Shown here in pieces: positions 22,175 to 33,045 of a stretch of DNA of 64,000 nt (positions are counted from its first letter, which is position 1; each line of letters opens with the position of its first letter). The notes below the pieces were generated by a model, which saw only the letters and a list, made by a program, of their open reading frames with translations, was not told the DNA's origin and made no database searches. The position numbers and the translations under genes are program-made. Origin of the DNA: Gracilaria gracilis (Eukaryota; Rhodophyta; Florideophyceae; Gracilariales; Gracilariaceae); assembly GCA_030374805.1 (NCBI GenBank), contig JARGSG010000066.1, positions 124,001 to 188,000 on the forward strand. Reading direction: 5' to 3'.

Positions 22175-23025
22175 AGTGGCCTCGGTCCGCATTTCCTTGG
22201 CTTGCCCCGGTTGATAACTTATACGTATAACTTTACTCTTCAACTACCAACGCTATGCTTTTTCTCTCACCTCCCAATTTCTCCATTGCTCTTATTCTAT
22301 CTAGGAATTAGAATCCAAAGTGTAATGTCAAAAAGTCCCAACCATCCACAAAACATCTGTGCCCAAACACTCCCCTTCTTCGCACTGTCGTATATATCTT
22401 CGTATCTATGGCTACAGCGTACCATTAATAATCCACCATTGCTAAATTTACCTGTCTCTCAACATCACCAACAGTTAATATGTGCCGCAACCTATATTTT
22501 GCCATTTCAACCCGCAGCCTCTCGCTGCTCTCAGTCCTCATTCGCACATTCAACCGCCCGTCAACCACTTGGCCCTGAATGGACAACAACATCTGTTTGG
22601 CTCTTATTACTGTATCTCCTTCCATTTATGAAAAACCTATCCTTAATCAACTTACAAACGGTAAACTTTACCAACAACCAATCTACCCTTGTTCTGTAAA
22701 AATGCTGCTACAGTAGCAGTGCTATGACACCCTTCAAACTACGCTCAATGAGCTACCAACTATCATGCTTCTCCGTCCACATTGCTCCTCGCCCGGCAGA
22801 ACGCTCTTCCACAAATCAGACGTGTCTAAATTTCCCTCTCCCAAAAACCTCTCAAGTCCAACCTCACCACCATTTAACCTTCTTTCTCATATTAATTCAA
22901 CTGCACCGCTTCTTCTCTACTTCCAAGTACGCGCGGTAGCGGTCAGTAGCGCTGCTATTTTCAGAGCGCTATTCTACCGCACTATTGCATCCATGTTCAC
23001 GCATAGCAGGGGGGATATCTAAACC
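22175..23025. other. intergenic, no gene recognised
   Basis: A pyrimidine-rich stretch (many CTCTC and CCTC strings on the plus strand). A plus-strand frame of about 200 codons is open here, but it is of low complexity and has no start context or domain. Confidence 0.45.
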
Positions 23026-25197
23026 TCAAGTTTCCTCTTTTGCACCAAACAACATCGCTACTCCAACTTTCACGAAACCGCCTTCATCAATCATATCACC
23101 ATCCATTCCGTGTTGCCTCAACAATGAATCTACGTACGATCCATTCCAGTCCTTTGTGCTCCTCCTGAACGGTATCGTACCATTCAAGCCACTTTCACCA
23201 CCACACTCGCGAAACAGCTCTTCCAAAAGTGGCTTGGCGATACATGTAGCAAGCATTGAGTTCGGCCCGGAGGCACTGCCAAATCTCTCTCCAAGTTCTA
23301 AAACAACATTGCCCTGCTCTGATTCCCCACACAATCTCTTCAGCTGCGAGAACACCATCAAAAACGACGCAAATCGTAGGCGACCAGTCCTCTTGTCCAT
23401 CTGCTGAGTTACCGCTTGTTGCACCGCCTCGCATTTCACGCTCTTCTTCATACGGGTGTGAAGCATGTAAAGCAGTTCTTCGATGGCATCATTTGCGCGT
23501 ACTACCCCCGAGTGAGTTGACGAGGCAAGCGCGTTGAATCGCAGACGCAACTCAATTTCTTCCTTTGCAGAAATTGGCAGAGTCTCCTTCTCCTCGTCCA
23601 GTTCATTGACTGCTACTTGTACCTGCTGCTCAAGATTTGGAAGCGATTCAAACTCGCTGTGCCGTACAGCGCAGTCTATCCGTTTCTGAATGATGGGGTC
23701 TAGTTTGCTTAGAAAGTCTTTGCTCGTTAGTAAAGCGATGCTTCGATAGTTACTCAAATCAACCTCTAGCAATGCAGGTACACCATACGCTGCAGTTGAG
23801 GATACCGTCTCGGTGTCCGCTCCGAGATCTAGCTCTGATGTGGCACATGTGCCTTCAGCCTTACCCACACTAACCACGGGAATCATACTGACACAAAACT
23901 CAATCATCTTCGCAATGATTTGATTCCTCTGATGTTTTCCCAATACAGCATGCAGCTCATTCAAGCTGATGGTTACATTATTCACGTCTCTGAATATCTG
24001 CCGCGTCCCCGTGCACACAGTCCAGAATTCTTCGATGGCTTCCTCGGTCTGATACTCGAGCTTGGGTGTTCGGTGGTCCAGTAGACTAATCTTACGGGCG
24101 AAACTGACCAAAGCTGATCGAACCAATGGCAGCTTTAAATTTGTGTTACAAATCTCCGATCGCAACTTAGCAACAACTTTGGCAAACGACGCATTCCCAT
24201 CATGAATGAAACCAACTTGTTCCGCATATGTCAATATTCGCCAAACCAGGTACTTTTGTTCCTGAGAAAGGTCCAGTTTGGTAACGGATAAGTAAACTTG
24301 CTCAGAGACATGACCGACGTCGCCTTTCAGCATTCGTACCTCGTCCCAGCCAATCACACGTTGCCGAACGGCAAGTAAGAGCAGGTTGTGGGCGATGATA
24401 AACCTGTAAAATGATGTGATGTGAGCGCCTTTGAGAATAGTGAGAAGGTCGGTTCGCGTCAAAACAAAGTGTTTTCCCCGAACCCATAATTGTTCCAACA
24501 GTGCTGGCTGCCGCAACTGGGGCTTGATTGTACGAAGGTATTGGGCGAGCTCGCTGTGCTCCGGAAGCAACGAAAAGGCGCTTTCCCCCCTGCTGTTCTT
24601 CCTTGCCGGGTCCGCTCCGGCCGTGTGGAGTATTCTCGCAATATCTTCATGCATCCCACGCACTGCACGGAGAAGGGCAGTATCCCCTTGACTATTGCAT
24701 AAATCCACCAGGGGTTCGTATTCCAGAATAACCTCGATTACGGCGAGGTGACCATTACCGGCCGCACAAATCAAGGCAGTGTCTCCGTCCTTGTCTACGT
24801 GATTCACGTCCGCATACGCTCGCAATAGCTGCTTGACAACGACGTGGTGCCCGTACTGAGCCGCAATGGTTAAAGCGGTGCTTCCATGTTTGTTTGCATA
24901 GTTTACGTCTGCGTTTGCGAGCAACAATTGCTCAACGACCGCAGAGTGGCCGTTCTTGGCTACTTTGATCAACGCGGTGGCGCCGAAGATGTCCTTGTGG
25001 TTCACGTCTGCATTGGCCTCAAGTAAGTTGTTTACTACTTGGGGGTGGCCATTTTCAGCTGCACTGGCTAAAGCCGTGCCTCCATACGTGTTGGTGGCAT
25101 TGACATTTGTACCACTCCATATGAGGCGAGCGACGGTGGATATGTCTCCCGAGCCAGCAGCGTCAACGAAGGAGTCAATCATGGCGTGCAATATCAC
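23026..25197 (-). CDS. ankyrin-repeat protein with long C-terminal region
   Basis: A 723-residue protein. Six ankyrin repeats fill about residues 1-210, each with the A-A-x-x-G-H pattern (for example 'GGTALASAAENGHPQVVNNLL', shortened here), so it binds protein partners. The remaining 500 residues have no domain I recognise and are mostly helical ('LTRTDLLTILKGAHITSFYRF', 'EEKETLPISAKEEIELRLRF'). There is no signal peptide or membrane segment. The ATG at 25197 sits directly before the first repeat, leaving only a short cap, as is usual. Lineage-specific proteins with ankyrin heads are often signalling or defence scaffolds, but I cannot assign a role. Confidence 0.75.
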   Translation of the reverse strand: MILHAMIDSFVDAAGSGDISTVARLIWSGTNVNATNTYGGTALASAAENGHPQVVNNLLEANADVNHKDIFGATALIKVAKNGHSAVVEQLLLANADVNYANKHGSTALTIAAQYGHHVVVKQLLRAYADVNHVDKDGDTALICAAGNGHLAVIEVILEYEPLVDLCNSQGDTALLRAVRGMHEDIARILHTAGADPARKNSRGESAFSLLPEHSELAQYLRTIKPQLRQPALLEQLWVRGKHFVLTRTDLLTILKGAHITSFYRFIIAHNLLLLAVRQRVIGWDEVRMLKGDVGHVSEQVYLSVTKLDLSQEQKYLVWRILTYAEQVGFIHDGNASFAKVVAKLRSEICNTNLKLPLVRSALVSFARKISLLDHRTPKLEYQTEEAIEEFWTVCTGTRQIFRDVNNVTISLNELHAVLGKHQRNQIIAKMIEFCVSMIPVVSVGKAEGTCATSELDLGADTETVSSTAAYGVPALLEVDLSNYRSIALLTSKDFLSKLDPIIQKRIDCAVRHSEFESLPNLEQQVQVAVNELDEEKETLPISAKEEIELRLRFNALASSTHSGVVRANDAIEELLYMLHTRMKKSVKCEAVQQAVTQQMDKRTGRLRFASFLMVFSQLKRLCGESEQGNVVLELGERFGSASGPNSMLATCIAKPLLEELFRECGGESGLNGTIPFRRSTKDWNGSYVDSLLRQHGMDGDMIDEGGFVKVGVAMLFGAKEET

Positions 25198-26085
25198 CGT
25201 GCAACTGTGCCAATAATCCGCCGTGGGCGAGATAAATGGGTTCGGACAGCGCTTTTATATGATGTGAAAGCGCCACAACAAGAAGCAGCTGCTTTCTGTG
25301 GCCTGCCGTGCGGAGCATTTGTGGTGATGTGCCACGTCAGAAGTACCGATGATCGTTTTGTATGTGGAAGGAGGCAATGCGGACAGGTCGCATGTGCAGC
25401 TTTGCTGGGATGGTGGAGTTGGTGCCGCACTGTTGGCATAAGAGGGCTAGTGCTTTCAAGTTGAGAGTCTCAACCCGAGCATGACGGGGTGATATGCGAG
25501 GTTTGGCTCCTCCGTACTGGGGTCGCTACGAGATACCTGGAAAGTTGTGATGCACATTCGTGGCGGGGACAGACATGGGTCGCGACTCGCGATTGGTGAG
25601 TCATCCCGGATGGACTCGGCTGCCGTGGCAGTCCGGATCACGTTTAAATTTAGCACGTCGTCGTAGACTCGCTTCGCAGTGCGAAGTTCGCACAGTTGAT
25701 TCGTTTGATTTAAATTCAAAAATACAGTAGATATCGGATGACAATCAACCGCGGTGACGGCGACTCGCAAGTCTACCAAGGTAAGTCAACAGTAGTAGCG
25801 ATAACGTTAGCTGGTGCTCGGAACAAACGATTGACTGACTGCAGTTGTATTGCGAGGGCGAACGAGAGCAAACGTTCATAGCGCTCGTTACCTTTGTGTG
25901 TAGTGTAGTACGCAATACTGAGCCCGGTCGAGGAAACGGTGCAGCAAGACCAAGCTCGGGTGTGGCAACATTGCCGACTAGCTTTACACATGAACATGGC
26001 TTTTTTGGGTGTACGCGCACTGCCACAGACGGTTAGTTCAAGTTAGTGTGTCAGTGTGAGATGTACAAAAGGAACATACATGGCA
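25198..26085. other. intergenic between ankyrin gene and MYB gene
   Basis: Contains the presumed promoter of the ankyrin gene (right of 25197, with 'TTTTATATGATG' near 25252) and the 3' end of the MYB gene. No further gene seen. Confidence 0.45.
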
Positions 26086-27693
26086 CTACTTTGGTGTCAA
26101 AAAGTCTTGGCCGGGTGACAGCCACAGCATATCATCCTGGCAGAGCTCGTCAACACTTGTGATTTCGCCGCCGCTCCTGGTGAAGATTCTGTTGAACACA
26201 AGCTTGGTCTTGAGCTTGCTGGCGGCAGTGTCAAAGAACTTTTCAAGCGTGTCCGGCACAAGCAGAGCCATACCGCCCTTTGCCTGACCATTGATGTGCA
26301 CGGTGACGCGCACTCGCGGCGCAGGTGGCGGCGCTACGATGGTGGCACGAGACGGGTCGGGCATGGCAGGCGTGAGGAACTGCGGTAGAAGCGCGGCGTA
26401 ATTGAAGGTAGCAGGCGCAATAGGCGTAGCGCCCACCGTGACGGGTGTAGAAGTGAAGGACTGCGAAATAGAGCTAAGAGCGGGGTGCGGCAACACGGAA
26501 GCGGGCGCAATAACGGTGGGCTTTCGCACAGATGGCGACGAAGGCTGGTTACACGGTTTGTGCTCATCCACAATGTCATGAATGTCGTGTATACTCTTTT
26601 TCTTGCGCTCGGTATCGGACTTTGCCTGCCTCAAGAAGTACTTTTGCGCGTGGGACTGGCATTGATTGGCGGTTCTGGAGCCGACGTCGGCGGCAATCTC
26701 CTTCCATTTGCCCTTGCCGTGGCGGCGCATGGCGCGCAGAAAGGAGCGGTGCTCCTGCGGTGTCCACGAGCGTTTGAAGCGTGCGCGCTGTGGCGGCGCG
26801 GCCATGTTGAGCACGGCGGCCTTGGTGGGCTTTGGGTGCGGCTGTGCGTTGGGCGCGCGCGGACGCTTTTGGGCGGCGTGGAACGGACAGGTGCCGATTC
26901 GTCCGCACAGACGTCCGCGCTGGTTGGCGACGCCGCACACGCGGTAGCCGCGGTTGTTGAAGGGCTGGCCATTGACGAAGATGACGTCGTGCGACTTGAG
27001 GCGCGGCGGCAGCAGCGACGGATGGATGGCGAGTGGTTGCGATTGTTGCGCGGGCTGCGCGGCGTTTGATTGTGGTGGTGGCGCTGTTGATTGTGGGGCT
27101 GTTGATTGTGGGGCTGTTGATTGTGGGGCTGTTGATTGTGGGGCTGTTGATTGTGGCGGAGCTGTTGATTGTGGTGGAGCTGTTGGTTGCGAGGCTGTTG
27201 ATGGTGGCGGCGCTGTTGATGGTAGCGGCGCTGTTGATGGTGGCGGCGGCGGCGCTGTTGATTGTGGCGCTGTTGATGGTGGAGCTGTTGACTGTGGCGC
27301 TGTTGATGCGGGCGCTGAGGCGGGTGCTGTTGAGGCAGAAGGCGGCGCGGTGAACGCAGGCACTGGCGGCACGGCAGGCACGGCAGGCACGGCAGGCACG
27401 GCACCCGTAGGCGATGAGAGCGGCGGCGTGGCCGTGAGCGCGCTGGCGGCGGCGGCCGTGGCGGCGGCTGCGGCCGTGAGCGAGGCGGCACGCGGCTTGG
27501 CGTGCGCGGCGGCAGCGGCGGCGGCGTGGCGCGCGGGAGGCGGCGTGGCCGCACGCGCGCGCGCTTTGACGATGCGCGGCTCGGCGACGCGCGGCGGCGG
27601 CGGCGGCGGGGGGCGCGGCGGCGGTGGTTGAGCGGCGCACGCGGACGCGGACGCGGACGCGGGCGCGGGCGCGATGCGACGCGGCGATGCCAT
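26086..27693 (-). CDS. SHAQKYF-type MYB transcription factor with C-terminal KHA-like domain
   Basis: A nuclear DNA-binding regulator of about 535 residues, counted from the ATG at 27693 ('MASPRRIAPAPA'). A longer frame reaching 28005 would run into the neighbouring promoter and has no conserved content. The N-terminal 200 residues are low complexity: Pro/Ala runs, then many 'STAPQ' repeats. A compact Cys cluster follows ('YRVCGVANQRGRLCGRIGTC' then 'PFH'), which may bind zinc. Next is one MYB repeat ('RSWTPQEHRSFLRAMRRHG...WKEIAADV') ending in the signature 'QSHAQKYFLR' at about 26.65 kb. The last 80 residues ('FNRIFTRSGGEITSVDELC' through 'SPGQDF') look like a KHA or similar beta-grasp domain. 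SHAQKYF factors in plants and protists control developmental or circadian genes by binding GATA-like or I-box sites. Targets here are unknown. Confidence 0.8.
   Translation of the reverse strand: MASPRRIAPAPASASASACAAQPPPPRPPPPPPPRVAEPRIVKARARAATPPPARHAAAAAAAHAKPRAASLTAAAAATAAAASALTATPPLSSPTGAVPAVPAVPAVPPVPAFTAPPSASTAPASAPASTAPQSTAPPSTAPQSTAPPPPPSTAPLPSTAPPPSTASQPTAPPQSTAPPQSTAPQSTAPQSTAPQSTAPQSTAPPPQSNAAQPAQQSQPLAIHPSLLPPRLKSHDVIFVNGQPFNNRGYRVCGVANQRGRLCGRIGTCPFHAAQKRPRAPNAQPHPKPTKAAVLNMAAPPQRARFKRSWTPQEHRSFLRAMRRHGKGKWKEIAADVGSRTANQCQSHAQKYFLRQAKSDTERKKKSIHDIHDIVDEHKPCNQPSSPSVRKPTVIAPASVLPHPALSSISQSFTSTPVTVGATPIAPATFNYAALLPQFLTPAMPDPSRATIVAPPPAPRVRVTVHINGQAKGGMALLVPDTLEKFFDTAASKLKTKLVFNRIFTRSGGEITSVDELCQDDMLWLSPGQDFLTPK
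27070..27420 (+). repeat. tandem repeats inside the MYB gene
   Basis: Fifteen-base units such as TGTTGATTGTGGGGC (about 27082-27160) continue as degenerate copies to about 27310. They are followed by about four GGCACGGCA units (about 27368-27405). On the coding strand they give the 'STAPQ' and 'VPAVPA' repeats. Confidence 0.85.
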
Positions 27694-28103
27694 GGCGCGA
27701 CGGTCGCGCGCGTGCAAGACGTGGAGCGGCGCGCGGTGTATGGACATTGCGCAGAGAGTGCGCGCGCGGGGGCGGTGCGGGAGAGACGGCGCGAAGGGCG
27801 TTGCACACAACACGCGCATGTTGATTGACGGCGCGCAGTCGTTTTCAACGGCGCGCGCGCGCACTGGTGGATGACGCGCGCTCCGGCTCGCGGAGCTGAT
27901 CTGCTTTAGCTCGCCGCGCCGCCCGCGCGCACACGTGGCGCCGCTGGTTGGCTGATCGATGCCAATTGTCGAATGTGATCGCTGGCGATGATCGCGGCTG
28001 CTCATCGCTCACGTTGATCGCTCACGGCTGTTGGAGCATCGCCGCCGCCTCCGCTGTGCGCCGATCGCCACCACCAGCGTACGCCCGCGGTCGCATTCTC
28101 ACA
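27694..28103. promoter_or_regulatory. divergent promoter between MYB and UGGT genes
   Basis: About 410 bp separate the two divergent start codons. The stretch holds three TGATCGC strings, two of them TGATCGCT, near 27978-28020 and GCGC-rich sequence, but no clear TATA box. It is probably a shared regulatory region. The motif repeats are the only specific sign. Confidence 0.5.
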
Positions 28104-28142
28104 ATGCGCGCCGCGCGTTCCCCGTGCGCGTCGGCGCCGGCG

Positions 28143-28175
<33 letters not shown>

Positions 28176-31100
28176 GCGCTGCTGGCGGCGACGGCGTGCG
28201 CCTCGCGCTCGCTGCACGTCGGGCTACACGCGCCCTGGGCGCCCACGCGCCCGGCGGCCGAAGCGCTGGTGTGGCTGACGCGCGCCGTCTCGCCGCGGCT
28301 GTCGCTGCGCGCGCTGCAGCGCATGTGCGCGTGGCGCGCCGACGCGCCCCCCGGCGACGCGCCGCCGCACGGGCGGCAGCTGGCGCGCGTGCTACGCGCC
28401 GTGGCGCCGCTGCTTGGCGACGGCCGCGCGTCCACGCGCACGCTGCAATGGCTGCTGCTGGCGCGCGCGCACTCGCCGCGCGTGGCCGCGCATCACGCCG
28501 CGGCGCGCGCCGCGCTGGCGCGCTTCGGCGTGGCCACGGCCGCCGCCGCCTGTGTTTGTGCTGGAGGGCGATGCGTCGCGCCGCAACGCGTCTCTGTGTC
28601 TGGCCGTGCTCGACGCCGATGCGCGCTGCGCGCGCCCTCTCACGCTGCGCGCCGATCACCACCACCACCACCACCACCACCACCACCACCACGACGGCGC
28701 GCCGCTGGCCGTGCTGCAGCCGCTGCCGGCCGAGCTGGTGCTGTCGCCGCACGCCGCGCCGCGGCTGCGCATCGTGTACGCCGACGTGCAGTCGCGCGCG
28801 TTTTGCGACTGGCTGCCGGCGCTGGCCGAGCTGGCGCATCGCCCGTCGCACCGCACCGTGCTGCGCTTCTGGGCTCCGCCCGAGCACACTGCCGCCGCCG
28901 CCGCCGCCGCCGCCGCGCACGCGCCGTCGCTGCAGGCGTTTGCCGTGCACGCCACACTCAAGAGCACCGAGTACAACGTCGTGGACGACCGCCTGTTTCG
29001 CACGCAGCTCTTCGAGCCGTGCGGCTACGCCGCCACGCCGTGCGGCGCGCTTTCGCCGCCCGCGAACGCCGTCGAGTGGCCGCAGCACGCGGAGAAGCCG
29101 CCGCCCTTCACGCCGCTGCAGGCGCTGAGCTACATCTCGCGTGATGCGCGCGGCGATACGCGCGCCATGCTGCGCCAGCTGCGTCTGTTTGCGGAGCACG
29201 CGCCGTCCGTCACGCGCTGCCACCGCTTTCAACGCCACGCCGCGCTCAACGCCACGCTGCGTACGCAGCTGCGTCGCGCCGTGTCGCGTCTCAGCCGCGT
29301 CGTTGGCCACGCGCCGCTGCTCTTTATCAACGGCTGGTCCTTTGCGCCGCGCTCGCTGCTGCACGCGTCGCAGAACATGTTCCGCTGCCTGTCGGCTGTC
29401 TCCACGGCCGCTGCGGGTGCGCCGCCCCTCTTCAAGCCGCACACGGAGCCGCCGCTTGTGTTTCACCATCTGTACGCCACGGAGCGCCGCCGTGACGTCA
29501 GTCTTCGCGTCGATTTGCGCATTGATCGCGTCGCGCCGGACGCTTTGGTGCGCTTCAATCACCTGCACTCCGATACACGCTACAAGGGCTGGGCGCCGCT
29601 TGATGTCCAGTCCACGCAGCATGTCGAGCGCTTCGTCGCCGCCGTCGAGAGCAAGCGCGAAAACGCCGCCGCGTCCAACCGCAAGCGACATACTGACCTC
29701 GTCAAGGTGAAAGCGCACCATCTGTCGCTGCTTCTGGTGCTGGATCCTGGCGACACGCAGCAGTTTGGCTACCTGTCCGTTCCGCAGTCTGTCATTCAAG
29801 CCGATCTGCCCATCCACGTTTCCATGCTGCTCGTGCCGAATGGCAGGACTTCGTCACTGGTTGCCGCCGCCTTCCACTACTTGCTGCGAATCAAGGGGCG
29901 CAAGACCGCCGTCAGGTTCCTCACCATGATCATCGAGATATTGGAGTACCTTGGAGCCTTTCAGCAGGTGGCCTTGTCTCAGCAATTGGTGGACATGGCG
30001 TATACACGAGTTACTGCCAACTTTGACACTGACTACGCCTCCGCTGCTCATATTCTTGACCGCGACCAGCTCATAAAGCCCATTCTGGAACAGTCCCGCC
30101 GCTTTGCCGAACAGATGAACCTGTTTTCTGACACTGAACAAGGGGAATCCAATGGCGTGGAGGCGTCGACGATGGACGATGCACAAGCCCCAAACAGAAA
30201 GCTTTCCATGCTATGTCTTCTAAACGGTATTGTGGTCCAAGACATAGCCTCTGACGTGGTTCCTCTAGCCCTTTCGGAGCAACAGCGTGTTGCCAAGCTT
30301 CTGGAGCACCAGCTGTCACGGCAGGCTATGTCAGAGGCAGAACGTTCATTTGATCGCTGGGTGTCTGTGGATCCGAGCCTCATCGTCGTTCGTCGCGTTG
30401 GAAGAGACTTGAAAACAAGAGAGCGCCGCACACGCGTTACCACCAGTGATGACATTCTCCCGCCGATGACCGCCGGTAGCCTTGATGCCATTGATGCTAT
30501 GCGCGAAGCACTAACAGAAATCAACTACATCTCATCGTCCTCCGAGATAGAGGAGTATACCACCACGGTTTGGCTTGCCGCCATGGATCATACACTTGCC
30601 GAGTTTTTGAGAGCAAAACAAATCTTGCAACAGCTCGCTGCTTCGGACGTTGTGAGCAAGCTCAAAGCCCGAGTTGCGATTTTGGAACCAACTAGTGTTA
30701 TAAACCATGAAGTTCTGGGGTGCTCAATAGCCCCTTCTTGTCTGGATGTCCCTGTTCTTTTCATCAATGGAAAACGGCTTCCTACTTCCCTGTTTCTCGA
30801 AGTGGACGATTTGGTGATACAACTCGCTTCGCATTTCGACAGTGAGGATAGATCGAATCTCCGCGACAATGACATGAGACTCCTTCATCGCCTTTACGCG
30901 AATGAGGTGTCAGCCGCTTGTGAAGAGTCGGGCGCACAGCGTGAGGAGATGGTCCCGTTTCCTACCGTTACGGCCGCTGTCAAGGAAAATTCTCACGAGG
31001 TTCTCTCGTATCTTGACCGTCTCGATGACGACAAGCGGCGCGCTACCCCTTTGTCTGTCCTTTCTGTCATCGATCCTTTGGATCCAGAAGCGTATATAGT

Positions 31101-32928
31101 CGCGTCGTTTTTGGACGAGCTTCAAAACGTATATGACTCTGAGATCCTAAGCACGGATGTTGTTCTGGCCCCGAATGGCGGAACCTTGGAGAAAGAGCAG
31201 GAAGCTCCAGACACTTATCGAAAGTTTGTCTTGCAAGGTCACCCAGCATTTGAAGAAGAAACTGGAAACCTTTTACCGCCCCGCGCTTCGTTCTTCGGTC
31301 TTCCTCAAGAGAGTGTGCTCACTGTTGCCGTTGAACCACCGAGGGCCTGGTTTGTTTCTTCGTACGCGACCAATTACGATATGGACAATGTTATCTTGGC
31401 GACACTTCCCGAGAATTTGACCGAACTGCATGCCGAATATGAGCTGAAGAATCTCATCGTGGAAGGCTCTTGCTTGGATGAAAATGAGAGCCCTCCCCAG
31501 GGTCTCAAGTTGTATCTGGAGAACGATAACGGAGTTTCAGTGGATACTCTAGTAATGGCCAACTTGGGATATTTTCAACTCAAGGTCCCTACACCTGGGC
31601 GGTGGAATCTTCGCCTAGCTCCTGGGCGAAGCAGCAAGATCTTCTCCCTAGTCCGCATGGAAATGTTCAAGGATTTCACGAAGACAACGTACATGGCGGG
31701 TGCGGACGGCCGAGTTGTAATACCTGTTGAATCGTTTGATGGCGCGGGGGGTATCCTTCTTCGAGTCAAAAGAAACGAAGGTATGGAGAGTATGTCTTTG
31801 TTGAATAGTGATGAAGACACAGTGCAGAAGGAACCTGGTGCTGATGCAAGCATCCTCGAACACCTCCAATCTTCCATACTGAGCTTCTACAACAGTCGCA
31901 TGAAGTCTCACCCAACGCCCACCCTTGAACGTACTGCAGAAGATGTGAAGTATGACACTATTCATGTTTTCTCTGTTGCTTCAGGGCATTTATATGAACG
32001 TTTTCTGAAGATTATGATCAGTAGCGTCACGAAACATGCGAGTCGCCCAGTGAAATTCTGGCTGCTAGAAAACTACTTGTCTCCGTCGTTTAAAAAGGTG
32101 CTGCCTCTCTTCGCGTCGAGGCACGGTGCTGAAATAGGTATGGTTACCTACCGATGGCCTGGGTGGCTGCGAGCCCAAACAGAGAAGCAACGAATCATAT
32201 GGGCATACAAGATCTTGTTTCTTGATGTTCTTTTCCCTTTGGACGTTGGGCGCATCATTTTTGTCGATTCCGACCAAGTAATTCGCGGGGATTTGGCAGA
32301 ACTCATGGATATCGATCTTAAGGGTGCACCATACGGGTATGTACCCTTCTGTGATTCTCGAAAGGAGGTAGAGGGTTATCGGTTTTGGAAGAGCGGCTTT
32401 TGGAAAGATACTTTGCAGGGTGCAAAGTATCGTATTTCAGCACTTTATGTAGTGGACCTCGATACATTCCGTGAAACTGCCGCGGGAGATACTCTACGCT
32501 CAATCTACCAAGGGCTGAGCGTCGATCCGAACTCTTTGGCGAACCTGGACCAAGACCTTCCCAACTATGCCTCATCGCCATCATCAATTGGAGGCTCTGT
32601 TCCAATATTTGATCTACCTGAAGAATGGCTGTGGTGTGAGAGCTGGTGTGATGATGAGAGCAAAGCAAGGGCAAAGGCGATTGATTTATGCAATAATCCA
32701 ATGACAAAGGAACCCAAACTGTCTAGTGCGAAGCGGATCATAAGCGAATGGGTTGATTACGACAATGCTGCGAGTGATCTGACGGAAGAATTGTACAAAT
32801 ATCTACAATCTGAAGCTACCCCTAACTTGACGCCCGAAAACATAACATGCGAGGCATCTGCACCTAAAACGCAACGTGAGAAACCAACTCTTCCCTTAGC
32901 TGATAGTCAAATAAAGGAAGATCTGTGA
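28104..32928 (+). CDS. UGGT: UDP-glucose:glycoprotein glucosyltransferase (apparent frameshift near the 5' end)
   Basis: The ER folding sensor that adds glucose back onto N-glycans of misfolded glycoproteins so that calnexin/calreticulin retains them. The ATG at 28104 gives a signal peptide with a nine-Leu core and then the N-terminal UGGT region. That frame and the long frame that follows differ by one base. The switch must fall near the (GCC)n run at about 28530-28555, because 'VFVLEGDASRRN' onward is in the other frame. Downstream are the thioredoxin-like folding sensor domains ('LKSTEYNVVDD', 'LLFINGWSFAP', 'VPVLFINGKRLPTSL'), beta-sandwich segments and the GT24 catalytic domain from about 31.95 kb. 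The DxD motif 'FVDSDQVIRGDL' is near 32265, and 'LDQDLPNY' and 'WLWCESWC' follow. The C-terminus is 'KEDL', a KDEL-like end. A frameshift, sequence error or tiny intron must be resolved to know if the gene works. Confidence 0.85.
28657..28692 (+). repeat. (CAC)12 microsatellite encoding poly-His
   Basis: Twelve perfect CAC units in frame within the N-terminal UGGT region give a 12-His run. This falls in a loop region that varies between species. A (CTG)n run (about 28143-28174) encoding the Leu core of the signal peptide and (GCC)n runs are nearby. Confidence 0.9.
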
Positions 32929-33045
32929 CTGAGGTTTCTGCCTTCCAGACACATTGACACACACACAGACGGTTTGTTGTGGTCAGACAGCGGAGTTTCA
33001 CATATTGCTCCGAATGCATGACCGCACACAAACGCGACCTGTGCA

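Noticed and set aside
22073-22699. Plus-strand frame of about 208 codons
   Set aside because: Low-complexity, pyrimidine-rich, no domain and no start context. Probably chance.
28099-29817. Minus-strand frame of about 570 codons opposite UGGT
   Set aside because: Shadow of the GC-rich UGGT coding strand. Arg/Ala-rich with no family signal.
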